Assembly: GCA_964593555.1 (NCBI GenBank)
Contig: CAZQIC010000178.1
Span: forward strand, 1 to 7,037
DNA length: 7,037 nucleotides
Reading direction: 5' to 3'
DNA from: CAZQIC01 sp964593555
GTDB lineage: Bacteria > Bacteroidota > Bacteroidia > JAFLBG01
The translations under genes were made by a program, and so were the position numbers. Under the pieces are notes generated by a model that saw only the letters and a program-made list of their open reading frames with translations, was not told the DNA's origin and searched no databases. Positions 1 through 6,994 of the stretch are shown here, piece by piece. The stretch's first letter is position 1. Each line of letters starts with the position of its first letter.

Positions 1-2617
1 TAAAAAATTCCTGCGTTTAATTAAAGATGGAAATTATGAAGAAGCGCTTTCTGTTGCTCGCGAACAGGTTGACGGTGGCGCTCAGGTGATCGACGTAAAT
101 ATGGATGAAGGGATGTTGGATGGTGAAGCAGCGATGACTATATTTTTAAATCTCATTGCTTCCGAACCGGATATTTCACGGGTACCTATCATGATCGATT
201 CATCAAAGTGGAATGTGATTGAAGCCGGGTTAAAATGTGTACAGGGAAAAGCAATAGTGAATTCAATTTCTTTAAAAGAAGGAGAAGAAAAATTTATTGA
301 GCAGGCGCATAAAGTAAAACAATATGGCGCGGCAGTAATTGTAATGGCCTTTGATGAAGTGGGGCAGGCAGATACATTACAACGCAGAAAAGATATTTGT
401 AAACGTGCATATGATGTCCTTGTAAACAAAGTTCATTTTCCGCCTCAGGATATTATTTTCGATCCCAATATCTTTCCGGTAGCAACTGGAATGGAAGAGC
501 ACCGACTTAATGCGCTCGATTTTTTTAATTCTACAAAATGGATAAAGGAGAATCTTCCTTATGCAAAAGTAAGTGGTGGTGTAAGTAATGTTTCTTTTTC
601 TTTCCGGGGCAATGATCATGTGCGTGAAGCGATTCACTCTGCATTTTTATATCATGCTATAAAACACGGTATGGATATGGGAATTGTAAATCCCGCACAG
701 TTAGTGGTGTACGACGATATCGACAAAAAGTTATTGGAGCTGGTAGAGGATGTGTTGTTGAATAGAAGGGAAGATGCAACAGAACGCCTGGTTGAACATG
801 CAGAATCGTTGAAAGGAATTACAAAAGAAAAAACAGAAAAAGACGAAGAGTGGAGAAAAAAAACTGTTGAAGAGCGCCTGAGTCATGCCTTAGTAAAGGG
901 TTTAGTGGAATATATTGACGCTGATACAGAAGAGGCGAGAAAAAAATTAGGAAGGCCATTGAATGTCATAGAGGGCCCTTTAATGGATGGGATGAATGTA
1001 GTTGGTGATCTTTTTGGAAGCGGAAAAATGTTTTTGCCTCAGGTAGTGAAGAGCGCACGCGTAATGAAAAAGGCGGTCGCATACCTTGAGCCTTATTTAC
1101 AACAGGAGAAAGAAGCAAACCGCCTGGCCGGTATCGTTGGTGATGGAAGACAAAATGCCGGAAAAATTTTAATGGCCACAGTAAAAGGCGATGTACACGA
1201 TATTGGCAAAAATATTGTTGGTGTTGTATTGGCTTGTAATAATTACGAGATCATTGACTTGGGTGTGATGGTTTCCGCAGATAAAATTCTGGAAGAAGCG
1301 AAAAAACACAATGTTGATATTATAGGATTAAGCGGTTTGATCACTCCTTCATTAGATGAAATGGTGCATGTGGCAAAGGAGATGGAGCGATTAGGTTTTA
1401 AAACACCATTGTTAATTGGTGGTGCAACAACATCAAAAGTACATACTGCAGTAAAGATCGCTCAGAATTATTCTGGTCCTGTGGTGCATGTGAACGATGC
1501 GAGTAAGTCGGTTCCGGTGGCCAGTAGTTTGATCTCGAACGAACTGCGGGAGGCTTTTATGAAAGAGGTGAATAAAGATTATGAAAGGGTAAGGGAACAA
1601 AATAAAAATGCGCAATCGCAAAATAAATTTATTTCTGTTGAGGAAGCCCGTGCGAATAAATTTTCAATCGATTGGAAAAGTATAAATATTCCAAAACCTT
1701 CCTTACTTGGTAATAAATCACTCCTTAATTATCCTTTGGAAGAGATCGCCGAGTATATCGACTGGACACCATTTTTCCATAGTTGGGAATTGAAAGGAAG
1801 TTACCCAAAAATATTTGATGACCCGACTAGGGGAGCGGAGGCGAAAAAGTTATTTGATGATGCACAGGTAATGCTTAAAAAAATCATCGATCAGAAATGG
1901 TTAAAGGCAAATGCTGTAATAGGTATTTATCCCGCGAATGCAATTGATGATGATATTGAAGTGTATGATTACAGAGATAACAAAAGTCCACTATGTTCAT
2001 TTCATACTATTCGTCAGCAGACAAAAAAACCAGCAGGGCAATATAATGTTGCACTCTCAGATTTCATTGCACCCAAATCCGAAACCCAAAACCCGAAACC
2101 CGGAACTGACTATATCGGAGCTTTTGCCTGTACCACCGGTATTGGAATAGATGAACATGTTAAACGTTTTGAAAAGGATCATGATGATTACTCTGCAATT
2201 ATGCTCAAGGCTATTGCCGATCGGCTAGCAGAGGCATTTGCCGAATTAATGCATAAAAAAGTGAGGACGGAATTTTGGGGATACGACAAGAATGAAAAAT
2301 TAAGTAATGATGCGTTGATAAAGGAAGAATACAATGGTATTCGCCCCGCACCGGGTTATCCAGCACAGCCTGATCACACGGAGAAAAAAACTATTTGGAA
2401 ATTATTGGAAGTAGAAAAAAATGCAAAAATTACATTGACAGAAAGTTTAGCGATGTTCCCGACTGCTGCTGTAAGTGGTTTGTATTTTTCACATTCTGAT
2501 TCACACTATTTTGGAGTTGGAAAAATTAAGCAGGACCAGGTAGAAGATTATGCCAAAAGAAAAGGAATGACTCTTGTAGAAGCTGAAAGATGGCTGGGGC
2601 CAGTATTGGCGTATTAA
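1..2617 (+). CDS. metH: Cobalamin-dependent methionine synthase, 5'-truncated by the window edge
   Basis: This cytoplasmic enzyme moves a methyl group from 5-methyltetrahydrofolate through cobalamin to homocysteine, giving methionine. The frame is open from base 2 (starting KKFLRLIKDGNYEEAL) to the TAA at 2615-2617, so about 871 residues are visible and the true start lies upstream; the GTG at 86 is internal. Domains in order are: pterin-binding domain (about 2-720; DVNMDEGMLD, MIDSSKW, FDPNIF, SGGVSNVSFSFRG), cobalamin cap (about 850-1100; GPLMDGMNVVGDLFGSGKMF), Rossmann cobalamin domain (about 1160-1560) and AdoMet reactivation domain (about 1640-2614; RPAPGYPAQPDHTEK from 2342). GDVHDIGKN carries the cobalt-ligand His at 1196-1198 (E. 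coli His759), and GLSGLITPS keeps the matching Ser804/Thr808/Ser810. The homocysteine-binding domain is not visible; it may be off-window or, as in many Bacteroidetes, a separate gene. Compared with E. coli MetH recalled from memory, two loops are longer. Identity is very secure. Confidence 0.97.
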   Translation, partial: KKFLRLIKDGNYEEALSVAREQVDGGAQVIDVNMDEGMLDGEAAMTIFLNLIASEPDISRVPIMIDSSKWNVIEAGLKCVQGKAIVNSISLKEGEEKFIEQAHKVKQYGAAVIVMAFDEVGQADTLQRRKDICKRAYDVLVNKVHFPPQDIIFDPNIFPVATGMEEHRLNALDFFNSTKWIKENLPYAKVSGGVSNVSFSFRGNDHVREAIHSAFLYHAIKHGMDMGIVNPAQLVVYDDIDKKLLELVEDVLLNRREDATERLVEHAESLKGITKEKTEKDEEWRKKTVEERLSHALVKGLVEYIDADTEEARKKLGRPLNVIEGPLMDGMNVVGDLFGSGKMFLPQVVKSARVMKKAVAYLEPYLQQEKEANRLAGIVGDGRQNAGKILMATVKGDVHDIGKNIVGVVLACNNYEIIDLGVMVSADKILEEAKKHNVDIIGLSGLITPSLDEMVHVAKEMERLGFKTPLLIGGATTSKVHTAVKIAQNYSGPVVHVNDASKSVPVASSLISNELREAFMKEVNKDYERVREQNKNAQSQNKFISVEEARANKFSIDWKSINIPKPSLLGNKSLLNYPLEEIAEYIDWTPFFHSWELKGSYPKIFDDPTRGAEAKKLFDDAQVMLKKIIDQKWLKANAVIGIYPANAIDDDIEVYDYRDNKSPLCSFHTIRQQTKKPAGQYNVALSDFIAPKSETQNPKPGTDYIGAFACTTGIGIDEHVKRFEKDHDDYSAIMLKAIADRLAEAFAELMHKKVRTEFWGYDKNEKLSNDALIKEEYNGIRPAPGYPAQPDHTEKKTIWKLLEVEKNAKITLTESLAMFPTAAVSGLYFSHSDSHYFGVGKIKQDQVEDYAKRKGMTLVEAERWLGPVLAY
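2072..2106 (+). repeat. Degenerate 7-base tandem repeat inside metH
   Basis: Five successive heptamers are visible: CCCAAAT, CCGAAAC, CCAAAAC, CCGAAAC and CCGGAAC. They stay in the metH frame and encode the PK of the conserved FIAPK block followed by SETQNPKPGT, just before the conserved DYIGAF. In E. coli MetH (from memory) the matching loop between PK and DY is five residues, against ten here. The repeat therefore falls in a length-variable surface loop of the reactivation domain and leaves the enzyme intact. Similar CCGAAAC strings are, in my recollection, common in intergenic DNA of Bacteroidetes, so this may be a trace of an interspersed repeat; that part is inference. Confidence 0.6.
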
Positions 2618-2622
2618 TTTTG
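2615..2622 (+). promoter_or_regulatory. Possible Bacteroidetes -7 box before the pirin-like gene
   Basis: TAATTTTG fits the TAnnTTTG consensus exactly. It overlaps the metH stop codon and lies 17 bases before the pirin-like start at 2640. A matching -33 TTG at the usual 17-23 base spacing is absent (only TGG near 2591), and the match partly comes from the TAA stop followed by T-rich sequence. It may be chance. If real, the cupin gene could be transcribed independently of metH with a leader of about 10-14 bases. Confidence 0.25.
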
Positions 2623-2639
2623 AGAAACAAATAAAAAAC

Positions 2640-3389
2640 ATGTCAATAAAAATTTTTACTCCGGAGCAACAAGGTAATGGTAACTTTAATGGAGGAGCTA
2701 TTCTTGAAAAAAAGCCAATTCCATTTTATCACGAAGGTGGCGGTTTAAAACCGTATTCAAATCTTTTTTATTGGGCACATGCCTGGAGTGATAATGGAAG
2801 CACCATTGGTATGCATCCGCATAAAGCATTTGAAATTATGTCGTTTGTATTAACGGGCGATATTGAGCATTTAGATACAAAGAATAATAAATGGCTGCCA
2901 TTAAGTGCAGGCGATGTGCAAATCATTCGTGCGGGCAATGGCATTTCACATTCCGAAAAAATAAATCCTAACTCATCTATTTTTCAGATATGGTTCGATC
3001 CTAATGTTCAGGAAACATTTACGCAACCTGCGTCTTATGATGATTATAAGGTAGGTCAGTTACCTGTTGAAACATTTGAAGGTGGAACGGTAAAAATTAT
3101 TAAAGGAAAAGGATCTCCGGTTCAAATGGTCAGTGAAGATGTTGAGATAAAGGAGTTTGGCTATACACCTGGCAAATATGAGTTGGAAATTGGAAAGGAT
3201 AGGGTAGCGTCGTGTTTTTTATTGTCAGGTTCATTGGAGGCTCAAGGTTTGGCAGTACAGCAAAATGATTTTTTTCTTATTAAAGAAGAAGAGAAAATTG
3301 CGTTGAATGTAATAAAACCTTCGTCAATATTTTTTATTTTATCTCCTGCGAGGCCTTCATATAAAACGTACTTGGAATTGCAAGGTTAA
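2640..3389 (+). CDS. Pirin-family bicupin protein (YhhW/quercetinase-like)
   Basis: This is a complete 249-residue cytoplasmic protein with no signal peptide or membrane segment. The N-terminal cupin (about 1-125) has the pirin signature: HPH at residues 59-61 within GMHPHKAFEIMSFVLTGDIEH, and GISHSE with His104 and Glu106. The four presumed metal ligands His59, His61, His104 and Glu106 match human pirin His56, His58, His101 and Glu103 at a constant offset of three, so iron or another divalent metal is probably bound. The C-terminal cupin (about 135-240) lacks such ligands, as is usual in the family. Some members, including E. coli YhhW, cleave quercetin in vitro and others act as transcription cofactors; the physiological substrate here cannot be told from sequence. 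The ATG is 22 bases after the metH stop, preceded by A-rich sequence (AAATAAAAAAC) without a Shine-Dalgarno. Cotranscription with metH is plausible. Family assignment is secure, function is not. Confidence 0.93.
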   Translation: MSIKIFTPEQQGNGNFNGGAILEKKPIPFYHEGGGLKPYSNLFYWAHAWSDNGSTIGMHPHKAFEIMSFVLTGDIEHLDTKNNKWLPLSAGDVQIIRAGNGISHSEKINPNSSIFQIWFDPNVQETFTQPASYDDYKVGQLPVETFEGGTVKIIKGKGSPVQMVSEDVEIKEFGYTPGKYELEIGKDRVASCFLLSGSLEAQGLAVQQNDFFLIKEEEKIALNVIKPSSIFFILSPARPSYKTYLELQG

Positions 3390-3416
3390 TTTTAATAAGT
3401 GAATTTTCTTTTTTTT

Positions 3417-3488
3417 AATCTGTGATAATCCGTGCTATCCGTGGTAAAAGAAAAAAGTTCACCACAATTACACAGATCGCCACAGATT
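3417..3488. repeat. Imperfect inverted repeat built from roughly 10-base units
   Basis: The left arm (3417-3445) reads as three related units, AATCTGTGAT, AATCCGTGCT and ATCCGTGGT. The right arm (3461-3488) reads ACCACAATT, ACACAGATCG and CCACAGATT, which is close to the reverse complement of the left arm. The spacer at 3446-3460 is A-rich (AAAAGAAAAAAG then TTC), and eight T residues lie just before the left arm. A long imperfect hairpin is possible in RNA from either strand. No T-tract follows the structure on either strand, so it is not a classic intrinsic terminator. ATCTGTG/CACAGAT repeats of this style are, from memory, scattered in intergenic regions of many Bacteroidetes; copy number in this genome is unknown. 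Confidence 0.75.
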
Positions 3489-3545
3489 GTTTATCACTGA
3501 TTAACATCACTTTTTAAGAGAGAGTGAAGGTTAGTTTTAATTCCC

Positions 3546-3553
3546 TACCTTTG
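3546..3553 (+). promoter_or_regulatory. Probable mfd promoter, -7 box TACCTTTG
   Basis: TACCTTTG matches the Bacteroidetes primary-sigma -7 consensus TAnnTTTG exactly. A TTG -33 element is not clear; the closest is GTG at 3524-3526 with a 19-base spacer. The box ends 8 bases before the mfd ATG, so transcription would start only a few bases upstream of the start codon. Its position straight after the inverted repeat supports mfd being its own transcription unit. Confidence 0.6.
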
Positions 3554-3561
3554 TATTGTAA

Positions 3562-6500
3562 ATGTCGGTTGGTAATGTTGTTGAGGCCTATCAAAAAAGC
3601 GATAAAGTTTTAAAATTATCCCAAAAACTACAATCGCCAGGAAATTCTTTTGTCCAGCTTAAAGGTTTATCAGGTTCTTCTGTTTCTTTTGTTGTATCAG
3701 CACTTGCTCCTTTAGTCAATATTCCGTCGTTATACATTTTACCCGATAAAGAAGAAGCGGCTTATTTTTTGAATGATCTGGAGCGCTTATTGGGAAAAGA
3801 CAATGTATTGTTCTTCCCTCAATCCTATCGTAAGCCTTATGAAGTTGAGCATATAGATAATTCGAATATTTTATTAAGAGCAGAAGTATTAAATAAAATA
3901 CTTCATTCTTCTGCTCCGGTTCATATCGTGAGTTATCCTGAAGCGCTTACAGAGAAAGTAGTAACAAAATCTCACTTGTCAAAAAATACACTTGAGATCC
4001 AGCTTAAAGAAAAAGTAAGTATTGAGTTTATCATTGATGTATTGAATGAATACGGATTTGAACGAATTGATTATGTAATAGAGCCGGGAAAGTTCTCTGT
4101 TCGTGGCGGTATCGTGGATATTTTTTCCTATTCAGAAGAGCAGCCATATCGTTTAGAGTTTTATGGTGATGAAGTGGATTCTATTCGTACGTTCGATCCT
4201 TCTACACAACTATCTGTTTCAACTTTTGAGAAAGCCATTATCATTCCCAATGTGCAGGGAAAATTAGTGAAAGAGAGCCGGCAGCCATTCCTGGAATACC
4301 TACCCGACAATACTATTCTATGGATCAGGGAAACCCAATTGTCATTGGATAGAATGGATAAAGAATATATAAATGCAGTCAATGTATATTCAGCTCTCGA
4401 TAGTATCCTGGATCATTTATCGCCTGAAGAACTTTTTGTGAATGCAGATGCTTTTAAAAGGCAATTACAGCAAAAGAGAATAGTCGAGTTTGGAAAACAG
4501 TTTTATTTTTCTGAAGCTGAAATAATAAATTTTGACATTAAGCCGCAGCCATCCTTCAATAAAAAATTTGATCTGTTATATGCCAACCTGATTGAAAATA
4601 AAACGGCTGGGTATATAACAAATATTTTTTCTGATACGCCAAAACAAATAGAACGGCTCGAAGCTATCTTTCATGATATTGCTCCTAAATCAGCAGTTCA
4701 ACCGCAAGCAGGATGGGATCATATTTTTACTCCGCAATTTTTTTCAATTCATGAGGGTTTCATTGACAAGGAATTAAAGTTAGTTTGTTACACAGATCAT
4801 GAGTTGTTCGAACGTTACCATCGTTTTCATCTCAAGAGTTCTTTTAATAGCAAGAATAAAGAAGCGATTACATTAAAAGAACTTAAAGGTCTTAATCCCG
4901 GTGATTATATTACACATATTGATCATGGCATTGGCCGTTTTGGCGGATTGGAAAAGATTGAGGCCAATGGAAGAATGCAGGAAGCAATACGATTGGTATA
5001 TAAGGATAATGACGTATTGTATATTCCCATTCATGCGTTGCACCGTATTGCGAAATATTCCGGTAAAGACGCTGCTGTTCCGAAGATCGATAAACTGGGT
5101 TCTAGTTCCTGGAGCAACTTCAAGAGGAAAACTATTTCGAAAGTTAAAGAGATAGCCTTCGATCTGATAAAATTGTATGCGAAGAGAAAAAATCAGGAAG
5201 GCTTTCAGTTTTCTAAAGATAGTTATATGCAAACGGAGTTGGAGGCGTCATTTATTTATGAGGATACGCCTGATCAATATAAAGCAACGGTTGATGTAAA
5301 AAAGGATATGGAGCTGCCTTCACCTATGGACAGGTTAGTATGTGGAGATGTTGGTTTTGGTAAAACAGAGATCGCTATTCGTGCTGCGTTCAAAGCTGTG
5401 CTTGATGGTAAGCAGGTCGCAGTGCTGGTACCTACAACTATTCTTGCGTTGCAGCATTATAAAACATTCAGAGAGCGCTTGAAAGAATTCCCTTGTACGG
5501 TTGATTATATTAATCGTTTTAAGTCTGCCGCCCAGCAAAAAGAAACAGTGGAGAAATTAAAGGAAGGGAAAATAGATATTTTGGTAGGCACGCATAAGAT
5601 AGTGGGGAAGGAAATAAAATTCAAGGATCTTGGTTTATTGATCATTGACGAAGAACAAAAGTTTGGCGTATCGGTAAAAGATAAATTAAAACTTCTTAAA
5701 GAGAATGTAGATACGCTTACATTAACTGCTACACCAATACCACGAACGTTACAATTTTCATTGATGGGAGCGCGTGATCTTAGTATTATCAATACTCCGC
5801 CGCCCAATCGTTTTCCTGTGCAAACAGAGTTGGCTGTTTTTAATGAAGAAGTAATTCGTGATGCAATAACATATGAACTGCAGCGTAACGGGCAGGTGTT
5901 TTTTGTACACAACAGGGTGCAAAGTATAAATGATGTTGCAGGTATGATTCAGCGCCTTTGTCCGGATGCGAAAATAGCTGTGGGCCATGGGCAAATGGAA
6001 GGCGAAAAGTTAGAGGAGATAATGCTCAATTTTGTTGAGGGCGAGTCGGATGTATTAGTATGCACTACTATTATTGAATCCGGACTTGATATTTCAAATG
6101 CGAATACAATCATTATCAATGATGCGCACACCTTCGGTTTAAGCGACCTGCATCAATTGCGTGGCAGGGTAGGTCGCAGTAACAAAAAAGCATTTTGTTT
6201 TTTACTTACGCAGCCGTTTGCCGGTCTTACTACCGATGCGCGAAAAAGATTAAAGGCCATTGAAGAGTTTTCTGAATTAGGCAGCGGATTCCAGATCGCA
6301 ATGCGTGACCTGGATATTCGCGGCGCAGGAAATTTATTGGGGGCGGAACAAAGCGGTTTTATTACTGAGATAGGTTACGAAATGTATCAGAAAATATTAG
6401 ATGAGGCCCTGGACGAATTAAGGGATGAGATGGAAGAAAAAGAGGAAAAGAAAAATGAAGGCGAACCAAAGAAGGAAAGGGTATATGTAAGGGATTGTAC

Positions 6501-6936
6501 CATTGAAACAGATATGGAATTATTAATTCCTGATTCGTATGTATCAACAATTACCGAGCGTGTAAGTTTATACAAATCATTGGACGAAAGTAAAACCGAA
6601 GAGGCACTTGTGGCATTTGCGAATGAACTAAAAGATAGATTTGGGCCTGTCCCTAAACAAACCGTTGAGCTCATTGATACAATTCGTTTGCGCACACTAG
6701 CAGTAAAAATTGGTTTTGAAAAATTAGTATTGAAGAATAAGCGAATGACAGGATATTTTATATCTAACCAAAATTCGACTTATTATCAAAGCGAAGCATT
6801 TACAAAAGTGTTGAACTTTTTTCAGCGCAATCAGAAGTTGTGCAAAATGAAAGAGATGAATAACAGGCCTATCATGACTTTTGACAATATTAAGACGATT
6901 GTTGATGCTAAGCAACAGCTGGAGAAGCTTGTTTAA
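3562..6936 (+). CDS. mfd: Transcription-repair coupling factor Mfd
   Basis: This cytoplasmic DNA translocase pushes RNA polymerase stalled at DNA damage off the template and recruits UvrA for nucleotide excision repair. It is complete at 1124 residues (E. coli 1148). The ATG follows directly on an in-frame TAA at 3559-3561, so no upstream start is possible. Residues 1-300 form the UvrB-like module, without a working Walker A (GLSGSS). The UvrA-contact positions known in E. coli (Arg165, Arg181, Phe185) correspond to Arg181, Arg197 and Tyr201 with the same spacing. The CarD-like RNA polymerase-interacting domain begins near 444 (NPGDYITHIDHGIGRF). The translocase has Walker A GDVGFGKT (595-602), LVPTT (622-626), DEEQ (696-699), TATPIPRTL (722-730), HNRV (783-786), TTIIESGLDI (835-844) and QLRGRVGR (865-872). 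The TRG region is near 907-930, and the C-terminal regulatory domain near 980-1110. A Lys/Glu-rich linker (954-973) joins the last two parts. No key residue is missing. Confidence 0.98.
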   Translation: MSVGNVVEAYQKSDKVLKLSQKLQSPGNSFVQLKGLSGSSVSFVVSALAPLVNIPSLYILPDKEEAAYFLNDLERLLGKDNVLFFPQSYRKPYEVEHIDNSNILLRAEVLNKILHSSAPVHIVSYPEALTEKVVTKSHLSKNTLEIQLKEKVSIEFIIDVLNEYGFERIDYVIEPGKFSVRGGIVDIFSYSEEQPYRLEFYGDEVDSIRTFDPSTQLSVSTFEKAIIIPNVQGKLVKESRQPFLEYLPDNTILWIRETQLSLDRMDKEYINAVNVYSALDSILDHLSPEELFVNADAFKRQLQQKRIVEFGKQFYFSEAEIINFDIKPQPSFNKKFDLLYANLIENKTAGYITNIFSDTPKQIERLEAIFHDIAPKSAVQPQAGWDHIFTPQFFSIHEGFIDKELKLVCYTDHELFERYHRFHLKSSFNSKNKEAITLKELKGLNPGDYITHIDHGIGRFGGLEKIEANGRMQEAIRLVYKDNDVLYIPIHALHRIAKYSGKDAAVPKIDKLGSSSWSNFKRKTISKVKEIAFDLIKLYAKRKNQEGFQFSKDSYMQTELEASFIYEDTPDQYKATVDVKKDMELPSPMDRLVCGDVGFGKTEIAIRAAFKAVLDGKQVAVLVPTTILALQHYKTFRERLKEFPCTVDYINRFKSAAQQKETVEKLKEGKIDILVGTHKIVGKEIKFKDLGLLIIDEEQKFGVSVKDKLKLLKENVDTLTLTATPIPRTLQFSLMGARDLSIINTPPPNRFPVQTELAVFNEEVIRDAITYELQRNGQVFFVHNRVQSINDVAGMIQRLCPDAKIAVGHGQMEGEKLEEIMLNFVEGESDVLVCTTIIESGLDISNANTIIINDAHTFGLSDLHQLRGRVGRSNKKAFCFLLTQPFAGLTTDARKRLKAIEEFSELGSGFQIAMRDLDIRGAGNLLGAEQSGFITEIGYEMYQKILDEALDELRDEMEEKEEKKNEGEPKKERVYVRDCTIETDMELLIPDSYVSTITERVSLYKSLDESKTEEALVAFANELKDRFGPVPKQTVELIDTIRLRTLAVKIGFEKLVLKNKRMTGYFISNQNSTYYQSEAFTKVLNFFQRNQKLCKMKEMNNRPIMTFDNIKTIVDAKQQLEKLV

Positions 6937-6942
6937 GTTTTT

Positions 6943-6994
6943 CCTCCCCCTTAATCCCCCTCATAGAGGGGGAAATGGTAACAATATAGGGGAG
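6943..6994. repeat. C-rich/G-rich nested inverted repeat after mfd
   Basis: Seven bases after the mfd stop there is a perfect 8-base stem, TCCCCCTC (6955-6962) and GAGGGGGA (6966-6973), with a 3-base ATA loop. It sits inside a looser outer pair, CTCCCC (6944-6949) and GGGGAG (6989-6994). The inner hairpin is strong and GC-rich in AT-rich surroundings and could stabilise the mfd 3' end or slow polymerase. The bases after it (AATGGTAAC) are not a T-tract, and the reverse orientation lacks one too, so I do not call it an intrinsic terminator. CCCCCT/AGGGGG palindromes of this kind are, in my recollection, frequent in Bacteroidetes intergenic DNA. The remaining bases to the window end are AT-rich and show no gene. 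Confidence 0.65.

Noticed and set aside
86..88. GTG as the start codon of the methionine synthase gene
   Set aside because: The frame is open upstream to the window edge and encodes conserved pterin-domain sequence, so this is an internal valine codon.
2072..2106. CRISPR or telomere-like array
   Set aside because: The units are 7 bases without spacers and lie in frame within a coding sequence.
1938..2150. Overlapping + strand frame of 70 codons within metH
   Set aside because: It is a shifted reading of metH that covers the heptamer repeat; the metH frame is conserved throughout.
3404..3457. TTTTCTTTTTT and AAAAGAAAAAA tracts around the left arm of the inverted repeat, as a possible triplex or alternative hairpin
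   Set aside because: Near-homopolymer tracts match easily by chance in AT-rich gaps, and nothing else supports a special structure.
3417..3488. Intrinsic terminator for the pirin-like gene
   Set aside because: The T-tract precedes the hairpin instead of following it, and the stem is imperfect; some blocking effect remains possible.
5505..5912. Long minus-strand open frame (135 codons), with others at 82-429 and 4873-5232
   Set aside because: They lie antisense inside mfd or metH, show no recognisable protein features, and are explained by the strongly conserved sense-strand genes.
6406..6480. Lys/Glu-rich Mfd segment as a foreign insertion
   Set aside because: It falls in the flexible linker before the C-terminal domain, where length and charge vary, and the frame and base composition are normal.
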